This document shows, one piece after another, positions 34,492 through 42,485 of a DNA stretch of 64,000 nucleotides. The DNA is from Solirhodobacter olei (GTDB lineage Bacteria > Pseudomonadota > Alphaproteobacteria > Rhodobacterales > Rhodobacteraceae), in assembly GCF_004010155.1 (NCBI RefSeq), contig NZ_RRYH01000010.1, forward strand, positions 62,001 to 126,000. Reading direction: 5' to 3'. The notes below the pieces were generated by a model that was not told where the DNA came from, made no database searches, and saw nothing but the letters and a program-made list of their open reading frames with translations. Position 1 is the stretch's first letter. Every line of letters begins with the position of its first letter. A program made the position numbers and the translations under genes.

Positions 34492-35253
34492 TCAGTACTT
34501 GCTGGCAGCAGCGATCGAGGCGCGCGCGAAGCGGCCGTCATCGCTGGGCTTGTCGTGTTCCATGACGAAATGCTTCGCGGGCGTCGCCCGCAGCGCTTTC
34601 ATCAGATCCGGCCAGGGCAGCACGCCGGTGCCGACATCGGCCCAGCCGTCCTCATCCGCCTTCTCGCCCGCGGGAGCGATGTCCTTGACATGGACGGCGG
34701 TGATCCGCGGCCCGAAGCGCTCGATGAAGGCGAAGGGATCTGCCCCGCCGCGCGCGACCCAGGCGATGTCCGCCTCCCAGGACAGGTCGGGCGCCGCCTC
34801 GAACATGTGCTCGATCGGCAGCGACCCGTCGGCAAGCGGCTTGAATTCGAAATCATGGTTGTGCCAGCCGAAGGCGAGCCCCGCGTCGAGAAGCGGCCTC
34901 CCCGCCTCGTGAACCCGGCGGCCGAAGGCCGCCCAGCCCGCCGCGTCTGCTGGCCGATCCGCCGGCATCAGGAAGGGCGCGTAGACCGCGCTTACACCCA
35001 GCGCCTTGGCGATGGCGATGGTGCGGACCGGATCGGTCTCGATCAGGTCGAGCCCGAAATGCCCCGTCGGCATCGAAAGGCCAAGGGCGTCGAGATCGGC
35101 CCGCAGGCGGGCAAGGTCGTCGGCGCCAAGCCTGTCGTAAAGCGCGCCGAAGCCCTCCACGCCGGCATAGCCGGCCGCCGCCAGCATCTTCAGGGTCTCC
35201 GGCAGCGGCCCGTGGTTGCGCGAGCAGTAAAGCTGGTAGTTAAACGCGGTCAT
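34492..35253 (-). CDS. TIM-barrel sugar phosphate isomerase/epimerase family protein, small form
   Basis: A 253-residue xylose-isomerase-like TIM barrel. It has the short standard length of the IolE/IolI/hydroxypyruvate-isomerase group. Metal ligands are apparent as Glu in WHNHDFEFKPL, Asp in WEADIAWVARGG, His in ITAVHVKDIAP and Glu in HFVMEHDKPS. It starts the catabolic half of the operon, immediately after the ABC ATPase gene with an 83-bp gap containing hairpins. Its WHNHDFEF version is widespread beside Gfo/Idh enzymes; family members act as 3-keto-sugar isomerases, hydratases or eliminases. Confidence 0.88.
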   Translation of the reverse strand: MTAFNYQLYCSRNHGPLPETLKMLAAAGYAGVEGFGALYDRLGADDLARLRADLDALGLSMPTGHFGLDLIETDPVRTIAIAKALGVSAVYAPFLMPADRPADAAGWAAFGRRVHEAGRPLLDAGLAFGWHNHDFEFKPLADGSLPIEHMFEAAPDLSWEADIAWVARGGADPFAFIERFGPRITAVHVKDIAPAGEKADEDGWADVGTGVLPWPDLMKALRATPAKHFVMEHDKPSDDGRFARASIAAASKY

Positions 35254-35270
35254 CTTCCTATCCTTGGTCT

Positions 35271-35288
35271 GGCGCCCCTCCAGGGCGC
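35271..35288 (-). other. Intercistronic hairpin between ATPase and isomerase genes
   Basis: GCGCCC / GGGCGC with a 5-base loop (stem 35272-35277 with 35283-35288), followed towards the ATPase stop by a second GC-rich self-complementary run up to 35335. No T-tract. It may stabilise the upstream transporter mRNA or limit read-through to the catabolic genes. Confidence 0.4.
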
Positions 35289-35336
35289 TTCGGTTGGTCG
35301 GTCGGCCCCCGCCCGCCCCGGGCGCGGGCCCGGGTG

Positions 35337-36428
35337 TCAGAGACGGTGCTGCCCGTCTGCGTCGAACAGCGAGGCGCGTGTCATGTCGAAGGCCAGCGGC
35401 ACCCGGTCCCCGGGGTGGTAGCGCTTGCCGGAGGAGCAGCGCACCGACATCTGGCCCTCGCCGAGCGCCAGCCAGACGAGGCTGTCGGCACCCATCGGCT
35501 CCTCCAGCTCGACCCGGCCCTCCACCGCGCCCGGCCGCCCGGCCGCCGCCTCGGCAAAGGGCACATGCTCGGGGCGCACCCCGAGGATCACCTTCTGTCC
35601 CGCGGCCAGCGGGCCGGAGGTCTCGTAGCCATCGACCGGAACCTCCAGCCCCTGCCCCTTGAAGGCAAGGCCGCCACCGGCCTCGACCAGCGCGCCGTGG
35701 AAGAAGTTCATCGCGGGCGAGCCGATGAAGCCCGCCACGAACAGGTTCTTCGGCCGGTTGTAGATGGTCAGCGGATCGTCGAGCTGCTGGATCGCGCCGC
35801 CCTGCATCACCGCGATCCGGTCGGCGAGCGTCAGCGCCTCGATCTGGTCGTGGGTGACATAGACCATGGTGTTCTCGAGCCGCTGGTGAAGCCGCTTGAT
35901 CTCCACCCGCAGATCCACCCGCAGCTTCGCGTCGAGGTTCGAAAGCGGCTCGTCGAACAGATAAACCTGCGCATCCCTGACCAGCGCCCGGCCGATGGCC
36001 ACCCGCTGCCGCTGCCCGCCGGACAGGTGCGAGGGCTTGCGCTTCAGAAGCGGCTCGATCTGCAGGATCTCCGCCGCCCGCGCCACGCGCTTGGCGATGT
36101 CGTCCTTCGGATGGCCCGAGACGCGCAGCCCGAAGCTCAGGTTCCGCTCCACCGACATCTGCGGATAAAGCGCGTAGGACTGGAACACCATGCCGATGCC
36201 GCGGTCCTTCGGCTCCGCCCAGGTCACGTTCTTGCCCGAGATCCAGACCTCGCCGTCGGAGACGTCGATCAGCCCGGCGATGGCGTTCAGAAGCGTGGAC
36301 TTGCCGCAGCCCGAGGGGCCAAGCAGGACAAGGAACTCCCCGGGCTGGATGTCGAGCTGCAGATCGCGCATGACGTCCAGCGCGCCGTAGCTGATGCGAA
36401 GGTCACGGATGCTGACGGAAGGTTCCAT
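35337..36428 (-). CDS. CUT1 sugar ABC transporter ATP-binding protein (UgpC/MalK/MsmX type)
   Basis: A 363-residue ATPase energising the sugar importer. Walker A LGPSGCGKST (near 33-42), Q-loop VFQSYALYPQMSVERN, signature HLSGGQRQRVAIGRA, Walker B VYLFDEPLSNLDAKLR and switch His in YVTHDQIEAL. A C-terminal OB/TOBE region (about 240-363) with FIGSPAMNFFHG and LGVRPEHVPF is typical of MalK-like proteins. It begins 4 bp after the second permease gene, within the transporter operon. Such ATPases are sometimes shared between several CUT1 transporters in one cell. Confidence 0.96.
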   Translation of the reverse strand: MEPSVSIRDLRISYGALDVMRDLQLDIQPGEFLVLLGPSGCGKSTLLNAIAGLIDVSDGEVWISGKNVTWAEPKDRGIGMVFQSYALYPQMSVERNLSFGLRVSGHPKDDIAKRVARAAEILQIEPLLKRKPSHLSGGQRQRVAIGRALVRDAQVYLFDEPLSNLDAKLRVDLRVEIKRLHQRLENTMVYVTHDQIEALTLADRIAVMQGGAIQQLDDPLTIYNRPKNLFVAGFIGSPAMNFFHGALVEAGGGLAFKGQGLEVPVDGYETSGPLAAGQKVILGVRPEHVPFAEAAAGRPGAVEGRVELEEPMGADSLVWLALGEGQMSVRCSSGKRYHPGDRVPLAFDMTRASLFDADGQHRL

Positions 36429-36432
36429 GGGC

Positions 36433-37320
36433 CTATCCTTTCACGGCGCCGGCGGCGATGCCGCGGACGAACCAGCGGCCAGAGACGAAGTAGACGATCA
36501 GCGGAACCATGGCCGTGAGGATCGTGGCGGCCATGTTCACGTCGTAGGCCTTCGTGCCGGTCGTGGTGTTGACGATGTTGTTCAGCTCGACGGTCATCGG
36601 CAGGTTGTCCCGGCCGGCGAAGATCAGCCCGAACAGGAAGTCGTTCCAGATCCCCGTCACCTGCAGGATCGCGGCGACGACGAGGATCGGCCCCGACATC
36701 GGGATCATCAGCCGGAAGAAGATGGTCCAGAACCCGCCCCCGTCGACCCGCGCCGCCTTGAAGAGGTCGATCGGCACCGCAACGTAGTAGTTGCGGAACA
36801 GCAGCGTCATCACCGGCAGCCCGAAGATGGTATGGACCGCGATGATCCCCGGCAGGGTGTTGTAAAGCCCGACCTGCGAAAGCATCCGCACCAGCGGGTA
36901 GAGGTACACCTGGTAGGGGATGAACGCGCCCAGAAGGAGGATGGCGAAGATCACGTTGCCCCCCTTCGGCCGCCAGAAGCTCAGCGCGTAGCCGTTGATC
37001 GCGCCCAGCAGGATCGACACGAAGGTGGACGGGATCATGATCTTGAAGGAGTTGATGACGCCGACCCGGATCCCGTCGCAGTTGACCCCGGTGCAAGCCT
37101 TGGCCCAGGCGATCACCCAGGGCTCGAAGGTGGGCTTTTCCGGCAGGGCGAAGATATTGCCCTTCAGGATCTCCGGCATACCCTTCAGCGAGGTCACGAC
37201 CATCACGTAGAAGGGCAGCAGGAAGAAGGCCGCGGCGATCACGAGGAAGGCATAGATGCCGATCCGGCTCGACGTCAGGCGCTTCGGCTTCGGGCCACGG
37301 GCGTTTTCCTGATGGCTCAT
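36433..37320 (-). CDS. CUT1 sugar ABC transporter permease (MalG/UgpE/LacG type)
   Basis: A 295-residue inner-membrane permease with six predicted helices, the first at YAFLVIAAAFFLLPFYVMVV. The EAA loop, which docks on the ATPase, appears as IDLFKAARVDGGGFWTIFFRLMIP. An unusual periplasmic insertion between helices 1 and 2 contains CTGVNCDG, a possible disulfide. The start ATG at 37320 overlaps the preceding permease stop by four bases. It is the third gene of the operon, and the ATPase gene follows 4 bp after its stop. Confidence 0.94.
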   Translation of the reverse strand: MSHQENARGPKPKRLTSSRIGIYAFLVIAAAFFLLPFYVMVVTSLKGMPEILKGNIFALPEKPTFEPWVIAWAKACTGVNCDGIRVGVINSFKIMIPSTFVSILLGAINGYALSFWRPKGGNVIFAILLLGAFIPYQVYLYPLVRMLSQVGLYNTLPGIIAVHTIFGLPVMTLLFRNYYVAVPIDLFKAARVDGGGFWTIFFRLMIPMSGPILVVAAILQVTGIWNDFLFGLIFAGRDNLPMTVELNNIVNTTTGTKAYDVNMAATILTAMVPLIVYFVSGRWFVRGIAAGAVKG

Positions 37321-38201
37321 TGCGCGCCCCTCCCCTTGCGGAAGTACTGGCTGTAGAGCCAGGGTCCGAGCACGACGAGCACCGCCACGAACATGACCGA
37401 GGCCGCCGCGGTGGCCAGCGCGATGTTCTGGCGGTTGAAGAGATAGTCGATGACGAATTTCGCCGGCACCTCGGTCGAGATCCCGGGCCCGCCGCCCGTC
37501 ATCGCCACCACCAGGTCGTAGAGCTTCACCACCGCGATGGCGAGAAGCACTATCGCGGTCACGAACATGCTCGACAGCATCGGGATGACGATCGAAAGGT
37601 AGACGCGCCAGGCCGGGATCCCGTCGACCCGCGCGGCCTTCCAGATGTCCTCGTCGACGCCCCTGAGGCCGGCGAGCAGAATCGCCATGACAAGCCCCGC
37701 CGCCTGCCAGACCCCGGCGATCACCAGAAGGTAGATCGCCCGGTCCCCGCGCGACAGCCAGTTGAAGGTGAAGGAGGTCCAGCCCCAGTTCTCCACCGCC
37801 CGCTGGATGCCGAGCGTCGGGTTCATGATCCAGGCCCAGACCAGGCCGGTGACGATGAAGGACATCGCGTAGGGGTAAAGGAAGATGGTGCGGAACCAGC
37901 TCTCCCCCTTGATCCGCTGGTCGAGGAAGACTGCCAGCAGGAAACCCAGCACAAGGCAGCCGACGATGAACAGCACGCCGAAGATCGCGAGGTTCTCGAC
38001 CGAGATCGACCAGCGCTGGCTGTGGAACAGACGGTCGTATTGCTTCCAGCCGACGAAGTCGTAGCGCGGCAGGATGCCGGAATTGGTGAACGAGATGCGG
38101 ATCGTCCAGACGATCGTGCCGATATAGGCGAAGATGACGATCGCCCATGTCGGGATCAGCGCGACCTGCGGGGTCAGATTGCGCAAGCGAAGGGGCTTCA
38201 C
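37317..38201 (-). CDS. CUT1 sugar ABC transporter permease (MalF/UgpA/LacF type)
   Basis: A 294-residue permease with six predicted helices, starting PQVALIPTWAIVIFAYIGTIVWTIR. The EAA loop reads EDIWKAARVDGIPAWRVYLSIVIP. It lacks the large periplasmic domain of enteric MalF, as is normal for this family outside enterics. It follows the binding-protein gene after a 137-bp gap full of strong hairpins, and its end overlaps the next permease by four bases. Confidence 0.94.
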   Translation of the reverse strand: MKPLRLRNLTPQVALIPTWAIVIFAYIGTIVWTIRISFTNSGILPRYDFVGWKQYDRLFHSQRWSISVENLAIFGVLFIVGCLVLGFLLAVFLDQRIKGESWFRTIFLYPYAMSFIVTGLVWAWIMNPTLGIQRAVENWGWTSFTFNWLSRGDRAIYLLVIAGVWQAAGLVMAILLAGLRGVDEDIWKAARVDGIPAWRVYLSIVIPMLSSMFVTAIVLLAIAVVKLYDLVVAMTGGGPGISTEVPAKFVIDYLFNRQNIALATAAASVMFVAVLVVLGPWLYSQYFRKGRGAQ

Positions 38202-38254
38202 GGGCGTCCTCCTGCTCGTGGGACCGGATGAAAGGGTGCGCGGGACCAGCCCGG

Positions 38255-38331
38255 GCGCCCCTTTCGGGGGCGCTCGGGTCGGGGGCCGGGGCGTCCGGGC
38301 AGGCGGGGAGAGATGCCCGCCCGGGCCCCGG
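38255..38331 (-). other. Strong intercistronic hairpins between binding-protein and permease genes
   Basis: Hairpin 1: GCGCCCC (38255-38261) pairs with GGGGCGC (38267-38273), loop TTTCG. Hairpin 2: CCGGGGC-GT-CCGGGC (38286-38300) pairs with GCCCGGGCCCCGG (38319-38331), 13 bp with a two-base bulge. Neither has a T-tract. As in malE-malF, such structures protect the upstream binding-protein mRNA from 3' exonucleases and raise its level over the permeases (known mechanism; inference here). Confidence 0.65.
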
Positions 38332-38338
38332 ACCGGCC

Positions 38339-39583
38339 TCAGCCGCCGATGATGCTCGCGAACTTGTCGGCGAACTGCTGCGGCGTCTGGCTCTTGTCGG
38401 TGAAGAACGAGGCCACGAGGTCGGTGATCGAACCGGTCACGTCCGGCGAGATCAGGATATCCGAGCTCGGCACGTAATCCCCCTTCTGCAGAAGCGCGAT
38501 CCCCTGCTGCGCGCAGGCGTCCATGCCCGCGGTCGACACGTCGGTACGCACCGGCACGGAGCCCTTCTTGTCGTTGAAGGCAACCTGAACCTTCGGCTCC
38601 AGCATCACCTTGGCCAGCAGGTCCTGCGCCGACTGCTCGGCCTTGCTCTTCACCTTCGGGAAGACGAAGACGTCGCCGCCGATCCAGTAGACGTGATGGC
38701 CAAGCCCGGCGATGCAGCCGACATCCTTGCCCGGCACCTTGCCGTCATGGGTGATCTCGCCCTTGGCCCAGTCGCCCATGAAGTTGAAGCCGGCCTTGTT
38801 GTTGATCACCAGCGCGATCGCCTGGTTCCACTGCCGACCCTGCATGCCGTTGTCGACGTAATTGCGCAGCTTGCCGAAGGTCTCGGCCACCTTAAGGAAC
38901 TCCGGCGACTTCACCGCGGCCACGTCGCGGTCCTTGATCACCTTCAGGTAAAGGTCCTTGCCGCCCTCGCCGACCAGCACGTTGAAGAAGGTCAGAACCT
39001 GGGTCCAGGCGTCACCGGACTGCGCCAGCGGGATCAGCCCCTGCTTCTTCAGCGCGTCCATGTCGGTGAACAGGTCGTCCCAGGTCTTCGGCGGCTCCAC
39101 CCCGGCCTTCTTCAGCGCCTCGTTGGAGTACCACAGCCAGGTATTCGAATGGATGTTCACCGGCACCGCGTACATGTGGCCGTTGCGGGTCACCGCGCTC
39201 AGCACGACCGGGTTGATAACCTTCTTCCAGCCGTATTTCGCGGCCAGCGGGTCGAGGTTGCGCAAGAGCCCGTTGGAGACTAACTCGTCGAACTGCTTTC
39301 CGGTGTTGAACTGCATCGCGGTCGGCGGGTTACCCCCGATGATGCGGTTGATGCCGTCGGTGCGGGCCGCGTCGCCGCCGCCCCCGGCCACCGCCGCGTC
39401 GACCCACTTGCCGCCCTGGGCGTCGAAGGCCTTCTCGAATTGCATGACGGCGGCATGCTCGCCGCCCGACGTCCACCAATGGATCACTTCCGCCTTCTTC
39501 GCGGCGCTCGCCGGGCCCGCAGCCGCAGCGGCGAGCACAATGCCGGCGATGCCGGCAACACGCCGGCCTGCAAGAGATTTCAT
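38339..39583 (-). CDS. CUT1 sugar ABC transporter substrate-binding protein
   Basis: A 414-residue periplasmic binding protein (SBP_bac_1). A Sec signal peptide (RRVAGIAGIVLAAAAAGPASA, cut before AKKAEV) is visible and no lipobox follows. EVIHWWTSGGEHAAV opens the mature protein, and IGGNPPTAMQFNTGKQFDELV plus MYAVPVNIHSNTWLWYSNEAL are conserved in the glucose/mannose/oligosaccharide group (GtsA-like). Two C-terminal cysteines may form a disulfide. First gene of the operon; the two LacI-type operators lie 47-91 bp upstream. Start ATG 39583; upstream in-frame codons extend towards the operator region and are not coding-like. Confidence 0.95.
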   Translation of the reverse strand: MKSLAGRRVAGIAGIVLAAAAAGPASAAKKAEVIHWWTSGGEHAAVMQFEKAFDAQGGKWVDAAVAGGGGDAARTDGINRIIGGNPPTAMQFNTGKQFDELVSNGLLRNLDPLAAKYGWKKVINPVVLSAVTRNGHMYAVPVNIHSNTWLWYSNEALKKAGVEPPKTWDDLFTDMDALKKQGLIPLAQSGDAWTQVLTFFNVLVGEGGKDLYLKVIKDRDVAAVKSPEFLKVAETFGKLRNYVDNGMQGRQWNQAIALVINNKAGFNFMGDWAKGEITHDGKVPGKDVGCIAGLGHHVYWIGGDVFVFPKVKSKAEQSAQDLLAKVMLEPKVQVAFNDKKGSVPVRTDVSTAGMDACAQQGIALLQKGDYVPSSDILISPDVTGSITDLVASFFTDKSQTPQQFADKFASIIGG

Positions 39584-39629
39584 GTAATCCTCCCTGAGTT
39601 TTTGGTAGTCCCTCGATTGCCTCCTCACT

Positions 39630-39643
39630 TGCAATCGATTGCA
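39630..39643. promoter_or_regulatory. LacI-type operator 1
   Basis: TGCAATCGATTGCA, a perfect 14-bp palindrome with the central CG step typical of LacI/GalR operators. It lies between the divergent binding-protein and LacI genes; its centre is 31 bp (three helical turns) from that of operator 2. A half-site TCGATTGC is at 39613-39620. Confidence 0.85.
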
Positions 39644-39660
39644 GAAGTTATAGCCTCAGA

Positions 39661-39674
39661 AGCAATCGATTGCA
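39661..39674. promoter_or_regulatory. LacI-type operator 2
   Basis: AGCAATCGATTGCA, containing the same perfect core GCAATCGATTGC. It lies 105 bp before the lacI-family gene and 78 bp before the binding-protein gene. With operator 1 it should let one repressor control both divergent transcripts. Confidence 0.85.
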
Positions 39675-39778
39675 ACCTTTTCGTGTCCTGCCCTATACCG
39701 GCTCGTCCCCGCGACCGGGGCTTCCCGGCCGGGGCAGGCGGCGATAGGAACGGCCGGACGGCCGGAAAGGCGAGTGAC

Positions 39779-40837
39779 ATGAAGGACAAGGCGGCAAAGC
39801 CGGGCGGCCGGGCGGCACCGGCACAAAAGCGCCCCGCGCATCGCCTGACCATGGCCGACGTGGCCCGCCGCGCGGGCGTGTCGACGGCCACGGTCTCGCG
39901 CGCGCTGACCCGTCCCGACCAGGTCAACGAAAAGACCCGCGACCTCGTCCGCGGCATCGCCGAGGAACTCGGCTTCCGCCCCAACCTGATCGGCCGCCAG
40001 CTCCGCGTCCGGGCGGCGACCTCGCTCCTTATCCTCGTGCAGGACCTCGACAATCCGTTCTATGCCGAGCTGATCAAGGGCGCCGAGGCCGTGGCCCGCG
40101 CAAACCATCTGTCAGTGATGGTCGGCGGCACCGACGGCCTGGAAGAGGTCGAGCAGCTCTATTCCGAACAGTTCCTCGGCCGCCGCGTCGACGGGCTGGT
40201 GATTCTCTTCGGCCACCTGCCCGCCGGGATCTCGCCCAAGATGGCCGAGCACAGCCCGATCGTTCTGGTGTCGGAGGACAACCCCGCCCTGAACCTCTCC
40301 TCGGTCCTCGTCGACAACGTCGGCTGGGCAGAGCGGGCCATGGGCTACCTGATGGAGCGCGGCCACCGCCGCATTGCCCATATCACCGGGCCTCTGGCGC
40401 GAATCATCAGCCGCCAGCGGCAGGAGGGCTACTGGAACGCCCTCGCCAAGGCGGGCCTGCCGCAGGATCCGGCGCTGGAGGCGCTCGGCGATTTCAGCTT
40501 CGAGCGGGGCCGCGCCGCCGCGCGCGAACTGCTCTCGCTGCCCGACCGCCCCACCGCGATCTTCTGCGCCAATGACGAGGCCGCCGTCGGCGCCATCCTC
40601 GGCGCGGCCGATCTCGGGCTATCGGTGCCGAGCGATGTCTCCCTCATCGGCTTCGATGACATCATGCTGGCCCAGATCTCGCAGCCGCCGCTCACCACCA
40701 TCCGCCAGCCGCGCCAGCAGATGGGGGCCGCCGCGGCCCAGCTCCTGATCGACATGATCGAGCATGGGCCGGGCAAGCGCGCGCACAAACAACTGGATTG
40801 CGAACTGATCGAGCGGAGCTCGGTGCGCTCGATCTGA
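39779..40837 (+). CDS. LacI/GalR-family transcriptional regulator of the sugar operon
   Basis: A 352-residue repressor-type regulator. The N-terminal HTH (TMADVARRAGVSTATVSRA, about 24-42) and hinge helix (PNLIGRQLR) are followed by a periplasmic-binding-like effector domain with NPFYAELIKGAE, VGWAERAMGYLMERGHRRIAHI, FCANDEAAVGAI and GFDDIMLAQISQPPLTTIRQP. An N-terminal basic extension of about 22 residues precedes the HTH. It is divergent from the eight-gene sugar operon, and two identical-core palindromes lie between, so it very probably controls that operon and itself. The effector is likely the imported sugar or its oxidised product. Confidence 0.94.
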   Translation: MKDKAAKPGGRAAPAQKRPAHRLTMADVARRAGVSTATVSRALTRPDQVNEKTRDLVRGIAEELGFRPNLIGRQLRVRAATSLLILVQDLDNPFYAELIKGAEAVARANHLSVMVGGTDGLEEVEQLYSEQFLGRRVDGLVILFGHLPAGISPKMAEHSPIVLVSEDNPALNLSSVLVDNVGWAERAMGYLMERGHRRIAHITGPLARIISRQRQEGYWNALAKAGLPQDPALEALGDFSFERGRAAARELLSLPDRPTAIFCANDEAAVGAILGAADLGLSVPSDVSLIGFDDIMLAQISQPPLTTIRQPRQQMGAAAAQLLIDMIEHGPGKRAHKQLDCELIERSSVRSI

Positions 40838-40846
40838 AAGGCCGGC

Positions 40847-41776
40847 TCAGCCCAGGAACCCCTCCGGCGCCCGCGCCAGCAGCCGCGCCGCCAGGTCCCG
40901 GCCCAGCGCCTCGGCATCCGCCAGAGGCGCCCGGCCCTCGTCGGCGATCCGTTCCGACCCGTCCGGCCGCAGGATCTCGCCCCTGAGCCAGATCTCGCCA
41001 TCCTCGATCAGCGCGAGCCCGGCGATCGGCGTCTCGCAAGAGCCGTCGAGCCGCGCGAGAAAGGCCCGCTCCGCCGCCAGCCGCAGCGTCGTCGGCGCGT
41101 CGTTGATCGCGGCCAGAAGCGCCGCCGTCTCGCTGTCGTCGGCGCGGCGTTCCACTCCGATCGCGCCCTGCGCCACCGCCGGAAGCATCTCCTCCGGCGC
41201 GATGGCGGCGCGGGCGACATGGTCGAGCCCCAGACGGTTCAGCCCGGCCATCGCGAGGAAGGTCGCCGCCGCCACCCCTTCGTCCAGCTTCTTCATCCGG
41301 GTCTGCAGGTTGCCGCGGAACTCCACCACCTGCAGGTCCGGCCGCGCCAGCTTCAGCTGCGCCCGCCGCCGCAGGCTGGAGGTGCCGACCACGGCCCCTT
41401 CCGGCAGATCCGCCAGCCGCTCCGCCACCGGCGAGACGAAGGCATCCCGCACATCTTCGCGCGGCAGGAAGCAGTCCAGCGCCAGCCCCTCGGGCTGCAG
41501 CGTCGGCATGTCCTTCATCGAATGCACCGCGATGTCGATCGCGCCGGAGGCCAGCGCCTCCTCGATCTCCCTGGTGAACAGGCCCTTGCCGCCGAGTTCG
41601 CGAAGCGAGCGGTCCTGCACCCGGTCGCCAGTGGTGCGGATGATGACGATCTCGAAGGCATCCTCCGACATCCCATGCGTCACCCGCAGCCGCTCGCGCG
41701 TCTCGTTGGCCTGGGCCAGCGCCAGCGGCGAGCCGCGGGTGCCGATGCGGAGCGGGATCTTGCGCAAGGGTATCAT
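40847..41776 (-). CDS. hemC: Hydroxymethylbilane synthase (porphobilinogen deaminase)
   Basis: Condenses four porphobilinogens into hydroxymethylbilane in tetrapyrrole synthesis. It has 309 residues, the normal length. IGTRGSPLALAQA begins the enzyme; the active-site stretch DIAVHSMKDMP contains the catalytic Asp; GTSSLRRRAQL holds the substrate-binding arginines. The dipyrromethane cofactor attaches to Cys247 in DGSCETPIAG. It is convergent with the LacI gene (9 bp between stops) and separated 42 bp from the LysE gene. hemF, another haem gene, is about 3 kb away on the same strand, but not in the same operon. Confidence 0.97.
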   Translation of the reverse strand: MIPLRKIPLRIGTRGSPLALAQANETRERLRVTHGMSEDAFEIVIIRTTGDRVQDRSLRELGGKGLFTREIEEALASGAIDIAVHSMKDMPTLQPEGLALDCFLPREDVRDAFVSPVAERLADLPEGAVVGTSSLRRRAQLKLARPDLQVVEFRGNLQTRMKKLDEGVAAATFLAMAGLNRLGLDHVARAAIAPEEMLPAVAQGAIGVERRADDSETAALLAAINDAPTTLRLAAERAFLARLDGSCETPIAGLALIEDGEIWLRGEILRPDGSERIADEGRAPLADAEALGRDLAARLLARAPEGFLG

Positions 41777-41818
41777 GGCCCAGCCATAGGCGGAGCCGCG
41801 GGCCGTTTCAATGCCCCG

Positions 41819-42412
41819 TCACTCGGTCAGAAGCGGCCAGAGCGAAGCCAGCAGCAGAAGCGCCATGGCGATGTTGAAAAGCCGCAGGTGCCACTCCGCC
41901 TTCAGAAAGCGCGAGACGGTCCGCCCGGCCAGCACCCAGGTCCCGGCAGAGCAGAGGCCGAAGGCCATGAACACCGCCGCCGCCAGCCCGACACCGGCCA
42001 GCCCCGGCACCGGCAGGTAGGCCGAGGTCGCCACGGTCGCCATCGCCCAGGCCTTCGGGTTCACCCACTGGAAGCCGACCGCGTCGACGAAGCGCAGCGG
42101 CCGCTGCCCGGCCTCCGCCCCCTTCGGCGCGCCGGCATTGGCGATCTTCCACGCCAGCCACAGCATGAAGACCACCGCCAGCGCCTTCAGCACCAGGTGC
42201 AGGATCGGAAGGATCTCGAACACCTGCGCCAGCCCGGCCCCGATGGCCGCCAGCATCAGCGGAAAGCCCATCGCGACGCCCAGCATATGCGGCAGCGTGC
42301 GGCGGAAGCCGAAATTCAGGCCCGAGGCCATGAGCATCAGGTTGTTCGGCCCCGGCGTGAACAGCGTCACGACGGCAAAGCCGAAAAGCGCGGTAAGCAG
42401 GTTCATGTTCAT
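41819..42412 (-). CDS. LysE/RhtB family amino-acid exporter (2 of 3), divergent from Lrp regulator
   Basis: A 197-residue membrane protein with about six helices. FTPGPNNLMLMASGLNFGFRR is the family's NxxPGP-type signature and FQWVNPKAWAMA the second conserved loop. Members export amino acids or similar metabolites. It is divergently paired with an Lrp/AsnC regulator 73 bp away, which is the common genetic arrangement for LysE-type exporters, and the regulator probably induces it in response to an amino acid. ATGs at 42412 and 42406 are both possible. Confidence 0.9.
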   Translation of the reverse strand: MNMNLLTALFGFAVVTLFTPGPNNLMLMASGLNFGFRRTLPHMLGVAMGFPLMLAAIGAGLAQVFEILPILHLVLKALAVVFMLWLAWKIANAGAPKGAEAGQRPLRFVDAVGFQWVNPKAWAMATVATSAYLPVPGLAGVGLAAAVFMAFGLCSAGTWVLAGRTVSRFLKAEWHLRLFNIAMALLLLASLWPLLTE

Positions 42413-42468
42413 GGACGCAAGATTATGCGGATACGGCAACAATCGGCTTGCCATATGCGGCGATTCAC

Positions 42469-42481
42469 TGCGAAATTCGCA
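42469..42481. promoter_or_regulatory. Lrp-type palindromic site
   Basis: TGCGAA-A-TTCGCA, a perfect 13-bp palindrome in the lysE-lrp divergent gap, ending 4 bp before the lrp ATG. Size and AT-rich centre fit an Lrp/AsnC binding site for autoregulation and exporter control. Confidence 0.6.
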
Positions 42482-42485
42482 ATCC

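Noticed and set aside
31057-35253. Naming the four enzymes as a levoglucosan pathway
   Set aside because: The enzyme classes fit, but the sequences do not show substrate-specific residues that I can recognise, so only the general oxidation/isomerisation role is claimed.
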